The translations under genes were made by a program, and so were the position numbers. Under the pieces are notes generated by a model. That model searched no databases. It was not told the DNA's origin and worked only from the letters and a program-made list of their open reading frames with translations. From Dicyema japonicum (Eukaryota > Dicyemida > Rhombozoa > Dicyemidae): a stretch of 64,000 nucleotides of DNA. This document shows positions 11,352 to 24,365 of the stretch, in pieces (the stretch's first letter is position 1; each line of letters starts with the position of its first letter). The stretch lies in NCBI GenBank assembly GCA_011109175.1, contig RDEW01000023.1:86257-150256 (forward strand), in the 5' to 3' direction.

Positions 11352-11800
11352 TTGATTAAATTAATTAGTCGGACTACTCCACACAGCCCGCGGCCGAATT
11401 GGACTATATTGAGGAATACCATCACTGACAATCAATTGGGAACACGAAGAATGTGTCAAGGGGTTAAAGAACAGGCAATAATAAACCAGTGCATCAACCA
11501 GAAGAACGAGAATAATTTGGCCACAATGTGGAAATATGTTAAAAAGGCCTTCCATTCAGTAGATCATGACTTTTGTATTGGGTACTCGATAACTCTGCAC
11601 TCCCTTAATGAATTGTGGAATTCGTGAAAACATGATCTCGAAATGGAATTTTAATAACAAAGAAATTGGGGAAATTAAAATAAAGAGAGGGATGCTGCAC
11701 AGTGACTCTGATACCGCAGATCTTCATGCTTGTACCTTCTGAGCAGGATAATAAATGAGAAATAAATGGTTACAACCACGATCCCCTAGTTATGCAACAA
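11352..11800 (+). mobile_element. LINE family E RT fragment
   Basis: The reading frame at 11352-11627 carries CQGVKEQAIINQCINQ followed by a degraded palm block KKAFHSVDH. It lines up with family E at 15.8-16.3 kb (CQGAKEQALINQCLNK ... LKKAFDSVDH). Downstream frames break. Only the RT palm region is represented, so this is a truncated dead copy. Confidence 0.7.
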
Positions 11801-12820
11801 CCACCTGCTGTTTTGGACGACCTGAAAATATTGTCTCGATAAGAAAACATAACGATTATGATGGAGATTAATTATTTCTTTCAAGTCCCTGGAATTTAAA
11901 GAAATGTCTAAAAATCTGTTACTAATGTGCTCACGCTGTGTCTGAAGCTAATTGCTCGACGGAATATGGATATCTTGGTGTGTTAGAGGATAGAAAAAGC
12001 AACGTCTTGAAAAGCCAAGCATTGAAGATAATATTTGATGGGGATAAAAAGAGGACAGTCTGACAAAAACAAGATTAAAGTAACATGTTCAAAGCCATGA
12101 ATGAACACGTGTTATCATTGTATAATTATTACATTGGGCTCATTAATATAGAACCTTGAGAATTTGAGATGATCCACCAAACATAAGGAATATTCTTGTA
12201 CAGAATCGCATTCATTTAAAACCTGGAAACAAGGATAGACTCTATCTGCCAAAAGATTAGCTTGAAAGAGGATTGGTATCATTACCCATAAAAGTGAACG
12301 GATGCTTTTACAATTTTTCCTAGACCTGGAAAAGTCGAATTATTGTTTGGGAAAAACAGGGATTCTACATAAAATCAAAGAAAACACATTTGGCCACAAT
12401 CGTAGAATTCCTCAAGGTGAAGTGGGAACTATGTACGACGATGAGAAGGAGAACAAGAAGTTATCCCTACCAACATAAATATTGATTGGCCACACCAGAA
12501 GGTTTGAGGGAAACTGATATCGATATGGGAATGGTTGACGAAGGATGTGCAATGAGGAAATTCAGACCACTATACAAAGGGAAAATAGAAATGATTTATG
12601 CGGACAATGTCGACCATATTTCCGAAGACTTTTGGAACATCTATTATAAAAAGCACCTAGATACATGGGAAATGGTTTCTTACTATAGAGACAAAACATA
12701 ATGAACAACATTCTCAAAGAGAAACGGCGATACATTAAAAAACTCTGTTTCCTTCAATGAGAAATTGAGGATATTAAATCTTGGCTAATAAGACTATGCA
12801 TAACTAAAGAATTTATGGCT
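11800..12820. other. No gene recognised; possibly LINE remnants
   Basis: An ORF at 12486-12701 (71 codons) has no family I recognise, and the surrounding frames are broken. Local phrases such as DHISEDFWNIYYKKHLDTW resemble the disrupted RTs nearby, but not enough to call. Treated as uncharacterised. Confidence 0.35.
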
Positions 12821-12981
12821 TAAAGTCCTATAAAGTGGAAGGCATAGAGTAAAATTGCAAAAAATCCTTCAAAAGGACTTGAAAACGTAAAAAGAGAATT
12901 GAAATCCACGGATGATCTGGACTCATTAAGAACTACAATTAATATTAGAAGTGTGTGAAGATTAACAATTGCACATGCGAG

Positions 12982-13300
12982 CAGGGGCGTACCAAAACTT
13001 TTTGCTGCCAGGATAATGCGATCAAATATAAACTTGGCTGCTTTGACAATAAAGACCTCAAATATGTATCTTTTTAACTTTGAAAAAGAACGTTCACAAA
13101 TAACATTTGAGTAGTCAGTCTTAAACACGGTACTGTTGCCCAAGACATTAATGTAATGTTGAATTTCTCGAACTGGTACCAATGCACGATGCTACTGCGA
13201 GTAAAGATATCTTTGTAGAACTACTACAAATTCTCTTTGACTAGGGGTTTTATTTGATAATACTTGTATGTTTATACACCGATAATGGTTGGGAGATATG
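12982..13300 (-). mobile_element. hAT transposon relic, 3' end with terminal repeat
   Basis: On the minus strand, VICERSFSKLKRY is the C-terminal hAT dimerisation motif of DUF4371/ZMYM-like transposases. Just past it lies the terminus CAGGGGCGTACC (12982-12993), and the same terminus inverted (AGTACGCCCCTG) ends the hAT copy at 32653. A second, different hAT-like terminus (TTTGACACCTCTG) ends near 13428 and may belong to another element. Stops make it non-functional. Confidence 0.6.
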
Positions 13301-13439
13301 CTGGTGTTGCTGCCAAATTGCGAGCTGAAATAGAAAAGTTAAATCCTGAGTCATCATTTATCACTTTCATTGTATTATCAATCTATTATAAATGTGGCCC
13401 TCGAAGCGAAATAAGTTTGACACCTCTGGTTTAGAACAT

Positions 13440-13980
13440 TGTTTACTTCTCATCAAGCGATTATAATTCGATTCTCTTAGTAATGGCTATAGGACTAATG
13501 CTTAGTTACCGTTCTGAGATTTATTTAATCTTAGAAAAGGATTTATTTTAATTCGACCATAAAGACAACTGGTCTACTATGTGAGCAAAAGATCTTATGG
13601 GACAACTCATCTTTTATATAAGGAGAGGAAATTCTTCACTGAGAAACCACCTGCGTAGACTGATTCTTCCCTTCCAACACGGCTATTCACATGGGATAGC
13701 GCTTTGAAGACAGTTCTCCCTCAAACTAATTTGGGTATAAAACCTCGGGGTTGATTAGCGCAATTCCCTCGTTCTCTTACAAGATATAGGATCATTATTA
13801 ACCAGAAAAGAGACAGTCGTGAAAAGGAATGGCTAATAGTGCAAATTCACTACTTGGTTATGGCATCATAAGTAGTTACTGTTTAACATTTTACCACACT
13901 TTATGACTAGGCAATCACTTTTTTAACCTTAAAATTAAAAAATTTAACATTTTCAATTTAAACAATAAAAGACAACTTTT
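13440..13980. other. No feature recognised
   Basis: AT-rich sequence between two hAT relics. I see no ORF, spliced gene or family repeat in it. Confidence 0.4.
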
Positions 13981-14480
13981 GTTTTAAAGACTATTTATTG
14001 AAAATAGACATTACGTAATTTTCCAGATTTAGTGTACAAAAGTTTCTGTTTGTCCTCAAAAAAACTCTTGAATTGCGAAAAACATCTTTCGACAGATACC
14101 GAGGATGGCTGACAATATAGATGGAACGAATACATTTTTACATTTCATATTAATAATTTTAGTTAGGTCGCTTTCCAAACTTCTCTTCTACAAATATTTT
14201 TTGACCCTTGTTTCATCTTTCCCAAAATCTATTGCACTAAGCGTCGAATATGCGTACTCTATTATACACTAGTTACTTTCAAATTGTAATATTTTTCTGT
14301 GATAATTTACTATATAAGAACAACCTGGAATATGTGAATAGTTATGCGAAATGGCGCATAAGCTCTACTATTTTTTCACTTTTCAATGCATTCTTCGTAG
14401 AACTACTAAAGTACCTTCGTCCTCAATTAACTCAGAAATGTTAATCACTAGGATTAAATTTTTTGATTAAAAAGATGCAG
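13980..14480 (-). mobile_element. hAT-like transposase C-terminal relic
   Basis: On the minus strand near 14010-14095 the frame reads LSVERCFSQFKSFFEDKQKLL, a variant of the hAT C-terminal ERxFSxxK motif. Flanking frames are closed. The family differs from the hAT copy at 12.98 kb. Termini were not identified. Confidence 0.5.
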
Positions 14481-14784
14481 CCTTCAACCTGGTACCCCAT
14501 CTCGTCAATACGACTTTGGGAGGAAATTGTTTTTCGGAAAACAAAAATTTTATTCAACATCATTTACATTCTGAAAGGGGTGAATTACCCAATCTGGAAC
14601 TTTGAGTTAACATAAATCTTTGAAAAGTCCCTTCATATCTTGTTCAAGAGTGATCAAATGTTCAATATAAATTTCAAAATCATTTTCAGAAAAGAAGTTT
14701 TTAAGACCACTGAGACGTGGAAATTGGATTAATTCTTTCCTGCCAATATTCCTACAAAATAAAGGTATTTTCGAAATTTTAATT

Positions 14785-15105
14785 TTTTATTAACCCCGGA
14801 TACACGGAGATAGAAAGTTAAAGTAAACAACTAATTAAGTGTATCCTGTTTCCACTTCTACAGAGTCCACCCGGAATCAACATAAAGGGCAAAAGACGTC
14901 CATACTTGCAGTAGTGGAAGCCCCTTCCAGTAGAGTGAGGGAGAGCAAATGATCTTTTTTCGTGCCGGCTTGATACTCGGCGCCACCTAGACAGGTGGAT
15001 CACATGACGCCACTCTAATAGGAAAAGAGAGGAGGAACAGACGAACAAACAGAAACTTCAACCAATTAGCCACGAAGCACCACATGGCGCCACGCGTTTC
15101 GAAAT
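14785..15105 (-). mobile_element. SINE-like repeat, family R2 (reverse copy)
   Basis: It is inverted relative to the copy at 7885-8215 and alignable over its full length, including the central block of direct GGCG-CACC type words. Its 3' end (read on the minus strand) has arms at 14839-14846 and 14798-14805, followed by GGGGTTAATAA. Similarity is high but with many substitutions, so it is not a recent duplicate. Confidence 0.75.
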
Positions 15106-15419
15106 AAAAGTAGAAATAAGTGACTTTTCCTAAATTAATTTAAAAAAATAATACCTTGATTAAATTAATATCAGAAAATTGTAATTTCAACATAATAAAC
15201 AGAAAGGTCGTCTTTCATCACTAGGAAATGTGATGAAACCATATTTTAAATATTTTAGAGTCCAGTGGGCTGTCCTCACGGCATGCCAGTTCTACAAGTT
15301 GGGAGGTAGCAGAGGCGTAATCTTCATCGTATACCTTCATACCATGCTTATGTTCAATGAGCATACTTTCGAGCGTTCTCTTCAGTACAACCGATTGGAT
15401 GCAAGTCCTCGTTGATTCT

Positions 15420-16300
15420 TCAATAAATCATTTATCCATGATTCTTGAAGCATCTTGAGACAACTCCATCCCATGTCAAAACCACTGGAATAATCTTCAC
15501 TTGGCATTCATAGAGCAGCGAAAGTTTATTTGCAAGCAAGTCATATTTGTGAAGTTTCTCAACTTCAACTTGCTTCAATACTTTCCCTGTCGGCCATTGC
15601 ATATTTAGAGACAAGAAATCCTGCGATTGTAGCCAAGTGCCATTTTTTTGTTTTTATTATTCGCAGAATCCCCGACCTTCGCAAACACACAGACGACTGT
15701 TTTTCCAAACTTTTAATGAAGTGGAAAGGAATTATTTCGATCTTAAACGAAATCGAGGAAAGTCCTCTTCCAAAAGTCTTCCTGTCTAAAAGCATGGTTA
15801 TTCTCTTCTTAAGTATGGACTCTTAAGTATGGATTTACAGTCCACTTCTTGACTATGGTCTTTACAAAGTTAACAATCCAACGGGGTATTCCTGAGCAGT
15901 CCAATACATTAAATAAAAATTCATGGTCAACAGAATCAAAGGCTTTCTTCAGATCAACCCAAGCAGAATAAAGGGCGTTTCCATACTCCTTATTTAAGCA
16001 TTGATTAATAAGGGCCTGTTCCTTAGCGCCCTGACAATGTTTCCACGTTCCCAGGTGATTATCAGATAATAGCCCAAACGAATCCACAAAATCTAAGAGT
16101 TTGGAATTAACACATTTGGTAATAAGTTTAAATAAAGTTGGCATACACATTATAGGACGTAAGTCTTTAGGAGTCTCACAATCATCCTTTTTAGGAATTA
16201 AATAGGTTATTCCAGTATAAAACCAACTTTCAGGCAAATATTCCCCATTAATAATTCGGTTAATCTCAGTACATAAAAAGCCATGTAAAGATTCCATTTT
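15420..16300 (-). mobile_element. LINE family E copy (RT palm and C-terminal tail)
   Basis: The minus-strand ORF 16297-15809 is an RT segment: finger region ending LRPIMCMPTLFKLI, then CQGAKEQALINQCLNK and the palm motif A LKKAFDSVDH. It is followed directly by C-terminal parts in other frames, including EVEKLHKYDLLANKL and a VKIIPVVLTWDGV block at 15614-15432. The block between motif A and the C-terminus (QGxP and YxDD boxes) is missing, so the copy has an internal deletion. The C-terminus matches the family-E piece at 37.3 kb. Confidence 0.78.
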
Positions 16301-16429
16301 TTTAATAAAGAAGTTATATGACTCATCGCATCCACTCGCCTTTCAAATAGTAAAATAATAATTTGTTGAAATAATTAAAAAAAAGGTACGTAATAAAATA
16401 AATCAATAATTACAGGCAATAATTAGGAC

Positions 16430-18790
16430 GACAGAATGGCGAAGGCGTTACCTCTGCCATTTCGAGCCTCTGCCTCAACCAGAGTCCCTCCCGTGGCTCG
16501 CACCTTTTTGAGGCGAGTTTGCTTTCAATGCTGTGGAGAAAGGCTTCCGTCTTCGCGCCTACAATTCCAGTTGTCTCCGCAGCAATGGGGCGAAATGGTA
16601 ATGGTCTCCGAGGAATTCGTACTTATGGATCTTCTTGACCTCTACCTGGTCGGCTGCGTCTCCGGGAGAGTGCGTCGCTGTCAGCAATCTGGCTCCTGAG
16701 AAGTGTCCACACACGTTGCGTCCCAGACAAGTGATTTTCCGTGGGAGTATGGAAATAACGTCATTCCATCCGGCCTCTTCCCGTCGCATCTGTCTAAGCC
16801 CATGGTTCCACTTGGGCCGGAAATCCCGCAGCCTTGAGGGCTTGAAAGATGATGTCACTGAGGGCTGCGTGGCGCGGTGCTCGACCAGCACTCCGTCGGC
16901 AAGAGAGTGGATGTAATCCTTTCGTATCAACGTCCCCGCCGCAACGGAATTTGTGTCTCGGCATATGTCCAGTCCTAGGCACAATGCCACCCAGATCCTC
17001 AAGCTGTTTTCGTCAAGGAGGGTCCCCAGATGTGGGCAAGGTAGAGCCTCGAGCCAGACTCATTTCCGCGATAATGCTTGCTGGTCGGTGTTGGTTAGCG
17101 CTTTTTTTCGCGTTCGACGGGAATTCCAAGTTCAACTCACCCCACAACTTGCTAACTCTGTCAAGCTCCGAGTCCAAGGTATGTCAAGTTACGTAGGACT
17201 GCTTGGGCCAAGCGACTGCAGCTCGCAAGGGATGAAAAGTAGGCAGGCAGGGCGGCTTCAAGGGGAGATCTCAACCCAATGCCCCCATTTCTCGCAGGTT
17301 GTTTGCACATTGTCCAGCCCACATCATCGAATTTGACATTCAGTATTGACTCCGCCGATCGTCTCAGAGTCCCATCAGCCGACAATAGTGCATTCCGGTG
17401 TTCAAAACATGGTGAACATCTCAAAATGTACATCATCTTCGACATAGAAATACATTTCTTGAGCAAGAAGAAAGACACATGTGGATCCAAAAATGATACT
17501 CTCTTTGTAAAGGCTTCAACTTCATTATTCTTACTGGTAAGGCATTTTTCCAGCTCGTCGTTTCCGAGAGGGCAGCCAAGGAAGTGTACCTTGTCCAAGG
17601 AGGATATGCTGATACCTGGAAGTAGGGATCTGAATTCTTGGCAGGCAGTAGAAAAGTTTTGTGATGATTGGAAATATTGATCAGTTCCGATTTCATAACG
17701 TTGACACTTAAACCCAATTCGTTTAGAGCAGGAATGGTTGAAGGAATATCCTGATATACGTTCTCCCATGAGCCGGCTATTGTAGCGTCGTCTAAGTATC
17801 ACAGGTAGAGTTCACAGTTTATGCTTCGTGCCACTGTGTTAATTGTCATTGCAAAAAGCAAAGTCCCTAGAGGGTCTCCCTGCTGAACGCCTGTGCGTGA
17901 ATATACGATATCGTTTCCGTAAACTAAGACTGAGTCCGTCCCGTACGATGAGTGTACAAGTCGGCAAATCTCTGGTTTCCAAAATACAGTCTCTCCTCAG
18001 CGTGTTGAAGGCATTTGATATATCAAGCTTCAGGCCTAGCCTTTGGGTCTGGGAATTATTGTCGTTGAAGTAACTCCTCGCGGCGTGGACTGCTGCCTCG
18101 CAACCGCCGGTCACTCCCACCCCAAGTTGAGTTGGAAACAGCTCTTCAGCAACATTGTGGGAGACTTTCTGGGCAGCGATTTTAGCAGCAAGCCTTCGAA
18201 AGTATGTACCGATCGCAATTGGGCGGACACCTTCATCTCCTTTTTCGGAATGCCAATAGATGTCCACAAAAAAGAAGGTCTCTAGCAAATTTTGGAATAT
18301 CACCATTAACCATTCGAGTGAGCAGCAAGGTGATAGACGTTAACAAGGCACGGCCGGCTTCAGCAGTAGCTTCAGAGGTTAAGTCCTTTATATGGCTTGG
18401 GCGCAGTCCGTCCGGCCTCCGCAGCTACTGGGTGCAAAAAACTTTATTCCACGCGCTACTTCAAATTCCGTGGGAGTAAATGCCGGGAGGTCTTCTGGAA
18501 TTGTCAAGTTCCACTGGTTCGGTGGTGGAGCAGGTGCTCCTTTCTCAATAACTCCAAGACTTCACGGCACTTCAACAGCGTTTCGTCACAAAACACCACT
18601 CTTGAAGCTGCGCGAACGTCCCCTTTCATCAGTCTTCGGTTCACCCTCTCTTGAAATGTTTTAGAATCTTCCTGTTTACTCTCAGCTTCTGTAGACAACT
18701 GTTTGCACCGAAATACTTGCTCAGACTCGATTCCAGAGTTTTGCTGCGTTGAAGTGGCCAAAAAGGCAGAAGTACTCTTCTTGATTTTGA
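16430..18790 (-). mobile_element. Near full-length LINE family D with PD-(D/E)XK-type C-terminus
   Basis: Minus-strand ORFs in order: an N-terminal region at 18827-18504; RT fingers and palm at 18306-17839 (VRPIAIGTYFRRL, KLDISNAFNTLRRD, then QQGDPLGTLLFA); the catalytic YLDDA box near 17795 with TIAGSW; a thumb at 17802-17161 (DKVHFLGCPLG, ARNGGIGLRSP); a C-terminal CGGDVDTKGLHPLSCRRSAG zinc-knuckle near 16930; and a tail AADQVEVKKIHKYEFL near 16640. This order is that of non-LTR elements whose endonuclease is of the restriction-like fold. It is GC-richer than its neighbours. A few stops (for example TGA just before YLDD) and frame changes remain, yet it is the best preserved LINE here. Confidence 0.8.
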
Positions 18791-20920
18791 GATTTTGACA
18801 TCGGAAAATCCAAATCATTACTCGCACTACGGGGGAGACATGCTTGGAGTGTTCCTGGTGTCACAACTGCTCTACACTTATGTAGAGAAGCCGATGATCA
18901 TGTGGGACATAGGGAGCGACCATATACCCCAAGAGATGTTATTGAACCTAGCTCCAGACTCCATGGAATCTGTGTTTACAGGCCGTCATAACTCTAAGAG
19001 TTAATTCTTATTTATGACGGCCTAACAAGAGTAAGCTGGGAACACTACATAAGGTACATATCAAGAAACCTCAAAGACTGGAAGGATAAAGATTATTCCC
19101 CAAGTGAAATCGACATCATAGACAATGAACTCTCTCTCCATCATGATGGAGACATACTTAATGCTTTACGCATAAAGGAGATCCTCAAGTACAATCATGG
19201 AAAGAACATCAGTCTTTCCCGTTCCATATTATCTTTGATCAATGAAGGAATCGCCTGAGGACCAAACTCAGAAGATGGACTGGATAGACCGGATTGCATT
19301 GACCGGACAATTGAAGATAATCAAGAAAGCCATTGAAGAGGAAGCAAGATTCTCTCAAGAACAATGTTTGAGGGTAGAGGCAAGCAATCTAAACACCAAA
19401 GACCTCTCGTTCTGGAAGTTCTACAAAAGAATAACTGGGCAGGAAAGGAATGACATAAAAATCTCTTTGACTAAGCCAGAAGGTGGACTATGTTCTATGG
19501 AAGAAGCCCCAGATATCTTTAAGAAGCAACTAGACCGCATTCAGGGGGTCAACTCATTGGAGCTGATTCCGAGGGAGATGTTAGATTCTTCACATGTAAT
19601 TTTAACCTACTCTTTGGACGATCTCAAAGATACTGAAATGAATATAACTACGGAAGACGACTGCAATCATGAAAAGCAAGGCTAATGCTCTGGACATGTC
19701 CATCTAAGCATGAGATTGTTCAAGGAAGGCCCAGAGGATCTATTTCCCATACTAAAGAATTTATTCAATGCAAGCATTCATTATTGCCATGTCCCAAAAC
19801 GCTGGAAATCTTCTATAGTCAGAATGATACTGAAACCAGGAAAATCGAGGAGGGACCCACTCAGCTATAGGCCGATAAGACTCATCTGCTCGATCTCTAA
19901 GATTATCGAACGAATTATCTTCAGAAGTCTTAACGAGCACATAAAAGAAAGTGGTTTCCTCCTCGCAGAACAATGTGGCTTCAGACCTGTAAAATCATGC
20001 ACGGATTGCATCTACCAGATGCATTCAATGGTCAACCTGGTATGTTTGGATCTGTCCAAGGCTTTTGATAGCGTGTGGCACGAAGCCCTACTATCAAGGC
20101 TAGCAGCTGCTGATATTCAAATGAAACTTTTCATGTGGATAAAGGACTTCCTAACAGAACGGACTTCCCAAGTACGTGTTGGAGCAAATATGTCAAAAGA
20201 TATCATACTGAAGAGGGGAGTTCCACAAGGTTCTGTCTTGAGCCCACTTCTGTTCAACATATTCTTGTCAGACTTCTCAACTCCACCGGATATGAACACC
20301 GGACTATTGATATACGCTGATGATATTCTGATCACGAATACATTCAGGAAATCAACTCTCACGGAAAAAAGAATCAAGTCATTCATTGAACAAGTACAGG
20401 ACTGGTGCACCAAGAGAGGGATGAGACTGTCCACTGAGAAGTCCACTTATTTAAGAGTCAGTCGCCTAAGGAGGCATCAGACGCAGCCTTACTCACTTGA
20501 CATTCCTAAAGTAAATTCACTGCGCTACCTCGGAATAGTAATCGACGGGAAAGGTTCCTTCATGGAGGACATTAGACGAAGAAGGAAGAAGGCGCTTCAC
20601 CACTTTTATGTACAAGAAAGTTGTTTGTAAGCCTGGAAACCTTCTTGTTCATCTTCATGAGAATCATTCTTCCGGAGCTGCTATATGGATGCGAAGCATG
20701 GTTTTTCTCTTGCCAAAAGAAAAAAATTATGTTACTTATGGAAAAAACTAGAAGGTCGGCAATAAAGTTGGCTTTGGGGAAAAGGCTTTTTGATGTTTTT
20801 AGTACTGAAGAAGACAAGATTCTAACACCGGTCAAATATATTGTAGAGAAAAGGATCGATAGGATCCGACGATAGAAAGAGACTAAATGGAGACGGGGTG
20901 CATCGGAAGTGTCCAGGCCG
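18790..20920 (+). mobile_element. LINE family C, nearly intact RT
   Basis: 18795-19004 is the end of an APE-type endonuclease (SENPNHYSHYGG, GSDHIP). 19242-19685 is the linker region. The ORF 19710-20630 (306 codons) is a complete RT core with SYRPIRLICSISKIIERI, motif A LDLSKAFDSVWH, motif B RGVPQGSVLSPLLFNIFL, motif C YADDILI and the thumb LRYLGIVID. The C-terminal part shifts frame at about 20625 (LLYGCEAWF). It is of Jockey/CR1 type. It is inserted head to head with family D, with no visible gap. Confidence 0.85.
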
Positions 20921-21164
20921 CATAGGCGGATACGTTTAAATATCCCTTAAACTAACTCCTTTTTATTGTTGAATAAATTGGTTTCGGTTTTGTTTTGGTT
21001 TGTTCAGTCTGAGTTTATCAGGTTAATCGGGGATTTGGAGGACTGCGGGAGGAAGAGCCTAGAATGACATGATGGCTATTCCAGAATATTGGGCTCCTGA
21101 TCATGAGTGGTAACTCTAATTGCATTCTCAATGCCTCCATACCATAATGGAGACCTTATAATAA

Positions 21165-21240
21165 AAAATTATTCCAAAGGGTAAAACCAAACTAACAAAC
21201 TCCTTTCACCAGAACTTGTCTCCAGGTAATGAAATTTTTT
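21165..21240 (-). mobile_element. Short R3 SINE-like fragment
   Basis: The segment with ATTCCAAAGGGTAAAACC and ACTAACAAACTCC matches the 3' end of the R3 copies at 5.7 kb and 27.25 kb. Only about 75 bp remain. It lies 150 bp before the innexin start. Confidence 0.5.
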
Positions 21241-21396
21241 CTTGATGGAAAGAAAAGTTACTGACATTAATTATAAAATTATTAAATTTAAACAATTCAA
21301 ATTTTAAATTTTGAAAAAAGGAAGGAAACAAAAATAAATGTTTCCTAAAATTGGCAAATTCTTAAATAAACCAAAAACTACGTAAAAATAAATCAA

Positions 21397-22565
21397 ATGG
21401 ATTTGGTAGCTGCTTTGAAGAATCGTGTTAAATCTTACAAAAACGACGATTTTTACGGAAAGTTTAACCACTATTATGGAGTCACACTACTCGCCTTAAT
21501 ATCCGTGATCATCTCCACGAAAAACTTGGTGGGAGACCCAATCCACTGCTGGTGCCCAATACACTTTACGAGTAATTAAATTTTGTCATTTTCAGGCGAT
21601 ATGGTGAGATATGCAGAACAGTCTTGTTTTACTGGGGGAAGGTTTTACTTCAACTCGGCTGTAAAGGAAGACAACTTGGAATCTGTTATATCGGGGAAGT
21701 TTTTCCATTGGATGATTTTGATTACCATACTTCTTGCCTTACTGTATCGACTGCCGTATATTCTTTGGTGTCGCACGTGTTCAGTCAGCGACATTAATGT
21801 TAACCAAATTATTGAATTATCAATAAAATGTGGAGATGTTGATTCTGAACAGAAAAAATCAAAAGCATTCAACATTTTATTCGAGTATTTTGCAAAATAT
21901 AGAAACTCAAGAATGGAGATGGATTTCGAGGGACTTGCAAAAAATAAAATTATAAAATTTATTTATGTCCAGTCAAGAAAATTTAATTCAATTTCATCAA
22001 TGTATATTCTGGTAAAATTCATGTACTTTGTAATCACGTTGTCTCAGATTGTCATTATAGAATATTTTGTTATATGGAAGACAAAAAGCAGTTTCAGTGA
22101 AGTTATGTTTTGGGATTTCATTAAAGTCATTAAGAATGTGGAAACAACGTTTTTTCCTCGATCTGTTTTGTGTAAATTTGACTCCAAGGAATTGGGTCAC
22201 ATTGAGACTCCTCGAACGCACACAGTTGAGTGCATTCTCCCTATAAATCAATATGCACATATTCTCTTTACTGTGTATTGGTTTTATCTCCTCTTTGGGG
22301 GTATAATCAACTTTATTGGAATTTCGAAGTGGATCTGGTACCTCTGGTTCAGATGTGTCCACCAGGGATACCTGATTTCACTTCTGGTGGAAAAGAACTC
22401 CATTTTCATAAGAAATTTTTTATTAATTCTTATTTGAGTTACGACGGCATTTTTGTTATTCGATTGGTGGCGGACAACACAAGTGATCTTTTTGTCAAGA
22501 AACTGGTCTCCAAATTGTTCGATAAATACATGGAGTCCGCCCAGACATATAATTTTAAATGTTGA
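21397..22565 (+). CDS. Innexin (gap-junction channel subunit)
   Basis: A four-helix membrane protein forming gap junctions and hemichannels between invertebrate cells. Exons 21397-21571, 21596-22386 and 22413-22565 give 372 residues, the normal innexin length. It shows GDPIHCWCPIHFTSDMVRYAEQSC, the first extracellular loop with Cys residues in the place of the classic CWxPxxFT signature. After the first loop comes a YxLPYILW-like helix, and the second extracellular loop has FPRSVLCKF...ECILPIN. The C-terminal helix (WFYLLFGG) is followed by SYLSYDGIFVIRL. The introns are 24 nt (21572-21595) and 26 nt (22387-22412). No frame breaks. An animal-only family outside vertebrates (pannexins differ), so it is good evidence for an invertebrate host. 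Confidence 0.95.
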
Positions 22566-22599
22566 TTTTTATAGTTTAATATGTGAGCTTTGTTTATTT

Positions 22600-24360
22600 T
22601 GAGATAAATTTAATTCCTAAGTAATATATCAAAGAAGGACTGTCAATAGAAGTGAGCAATCCGCACAGGAATTAAGAGCTTAAGGGATATTGAAGACGGA
22701 ATTCCTATGGAGCGGATCACAATGATCGGGTTCGGCCCAAAGAGAGTGAATCTGTCAAGAGTCCCTAATATAGTTATTTTCTTCAGTTTTACCAACATCA
22801 AACTTCCTCTTAAAATGTTTAACCAAATCCCAAATAGACCGTCATCACAGACTTGTTATATGGAAAGTTTATAACTACTCTGATGTTAAGACACTCAAAA
22901 TATATGCCACGATCGGTCCCCTCATGGAAATTTATGCCAATGATAATTCTTGTAGGGTGGTGCCAGAGCTATTATTTTCTCATTTCAAGAAATTGTAAAA
23001 AAATTAAACTTTCATAAAAGTCAGTTTCACGCAAAGTCCTCAACAAAAGACATTCCTTTTAAAATTTTTGGATATAAAACTACATTTTTTGGAATGAATA
23101 TAGCAAATAAGGAGTATTTGAAGTCCTCTTCATAACATAACATTTTTATTAAAGACCAAGACGTAACGATAGTTGTGGGAGATTAAGTTGTTAAAAATCC
23201 TGCCGAGAGATCTGGATTCTTTAGCATTTCTGCCGCTAGCCTTCACATAGAGAAATGAAGCCACTATAGTAAAATAAAGAAGAGAACAGAAAAAAAGAAG
23301 AGGAATTATTAATCAACAACGTTATTCACTAATATATTTCCCTTTCGGACATAGATTTCCTTGCTAGGCTTCAAAAAATTTCTTATCGTGAAAAGGAAAA
23401 AATAAGCGAGAGAACAAGCGAAAGAGGAGCTGACTTAGTGCATTTCCTTACAAATCATGAAGGGAACTGTGTTTTCAATTTTGAGATCATCTACCCTTGA
23501 ATAAAAGGAACAATTAGTTGTTAACTTTTGGTAATCATGAAGACGAAAAAATGCTTCAATTGATGATCTTATCCATTCCAACTGTCCACAACCTTGTGTT
23601 GTGTTAAGAGGGAAATATAGATGCTTAAAAATATATTCAAAATAATAACTTTTGTATAACCAAAATACTATAATTTATAATCTTAGTTTTTGTATAATTT
23701 AGTTATATAAAAAAGTGAAGAGCTTCTTTGATTCTCATTCGTTGGTTAGTTATGATAACTGTTCTTTGCTTGAATAAAGTGTGTGTCCTGTCTGGGAGGA
23801 GCGATAGCTAATGTGGCTCCTCGTAAAATGTATTAGTTAGTTCCCATGGCATCAATCGTTGAGCTGTCATCAAAAAATTTTATTTGGCATAAAAAACTTT
23901 CCCTAGTCGTCAGTTAACAGAAACCCCCATAAATGTAGATATAAGACAATCTATTATTAAAAGAACGTCGAATATCGACAATCGAAGTTTCTCCAGATTT
24001 TGGGCGAACATGATTTGTACATAGGGTTTGTAGCAATTGATGTCTTCTATGTGTCCTAAAGCCAATATACATAATATTAGCGACAATCGTAAAAATAAGC
24101 CTTAGAAAGAATCATTGTTCAAATTCCTCCAATTTTTGGTCAGACTTGAACCCAGAATGTATGCTTATCCAGCGCTTCTGTAGTTAGAGTTTGTACCTCG
24201 TCACATAGGAAAAGTGATTGTTGAGGAACCATAACTGGTCTCCTATAATTTGCAAAGGCCCAGGAATAAAACCGCAATAATTTTGTAGTAAATTGGCTAT
24301 TATGTGATTAAAATGATATCATTAGAGTGAAGAATCAGTAATTAAACGACCACAATTAAA
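22600..24360. other. 1.8 kb without recognisable gene
   Basis: It lies between the innexin and glutamine synthetase 3' ends. Only short random ORFs occur, with no repeat family shared with the rest of the window. 3' UTRs of both genes must fall here. Confidence 0.5.
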
Positions 24361-24365
24361 AATAT

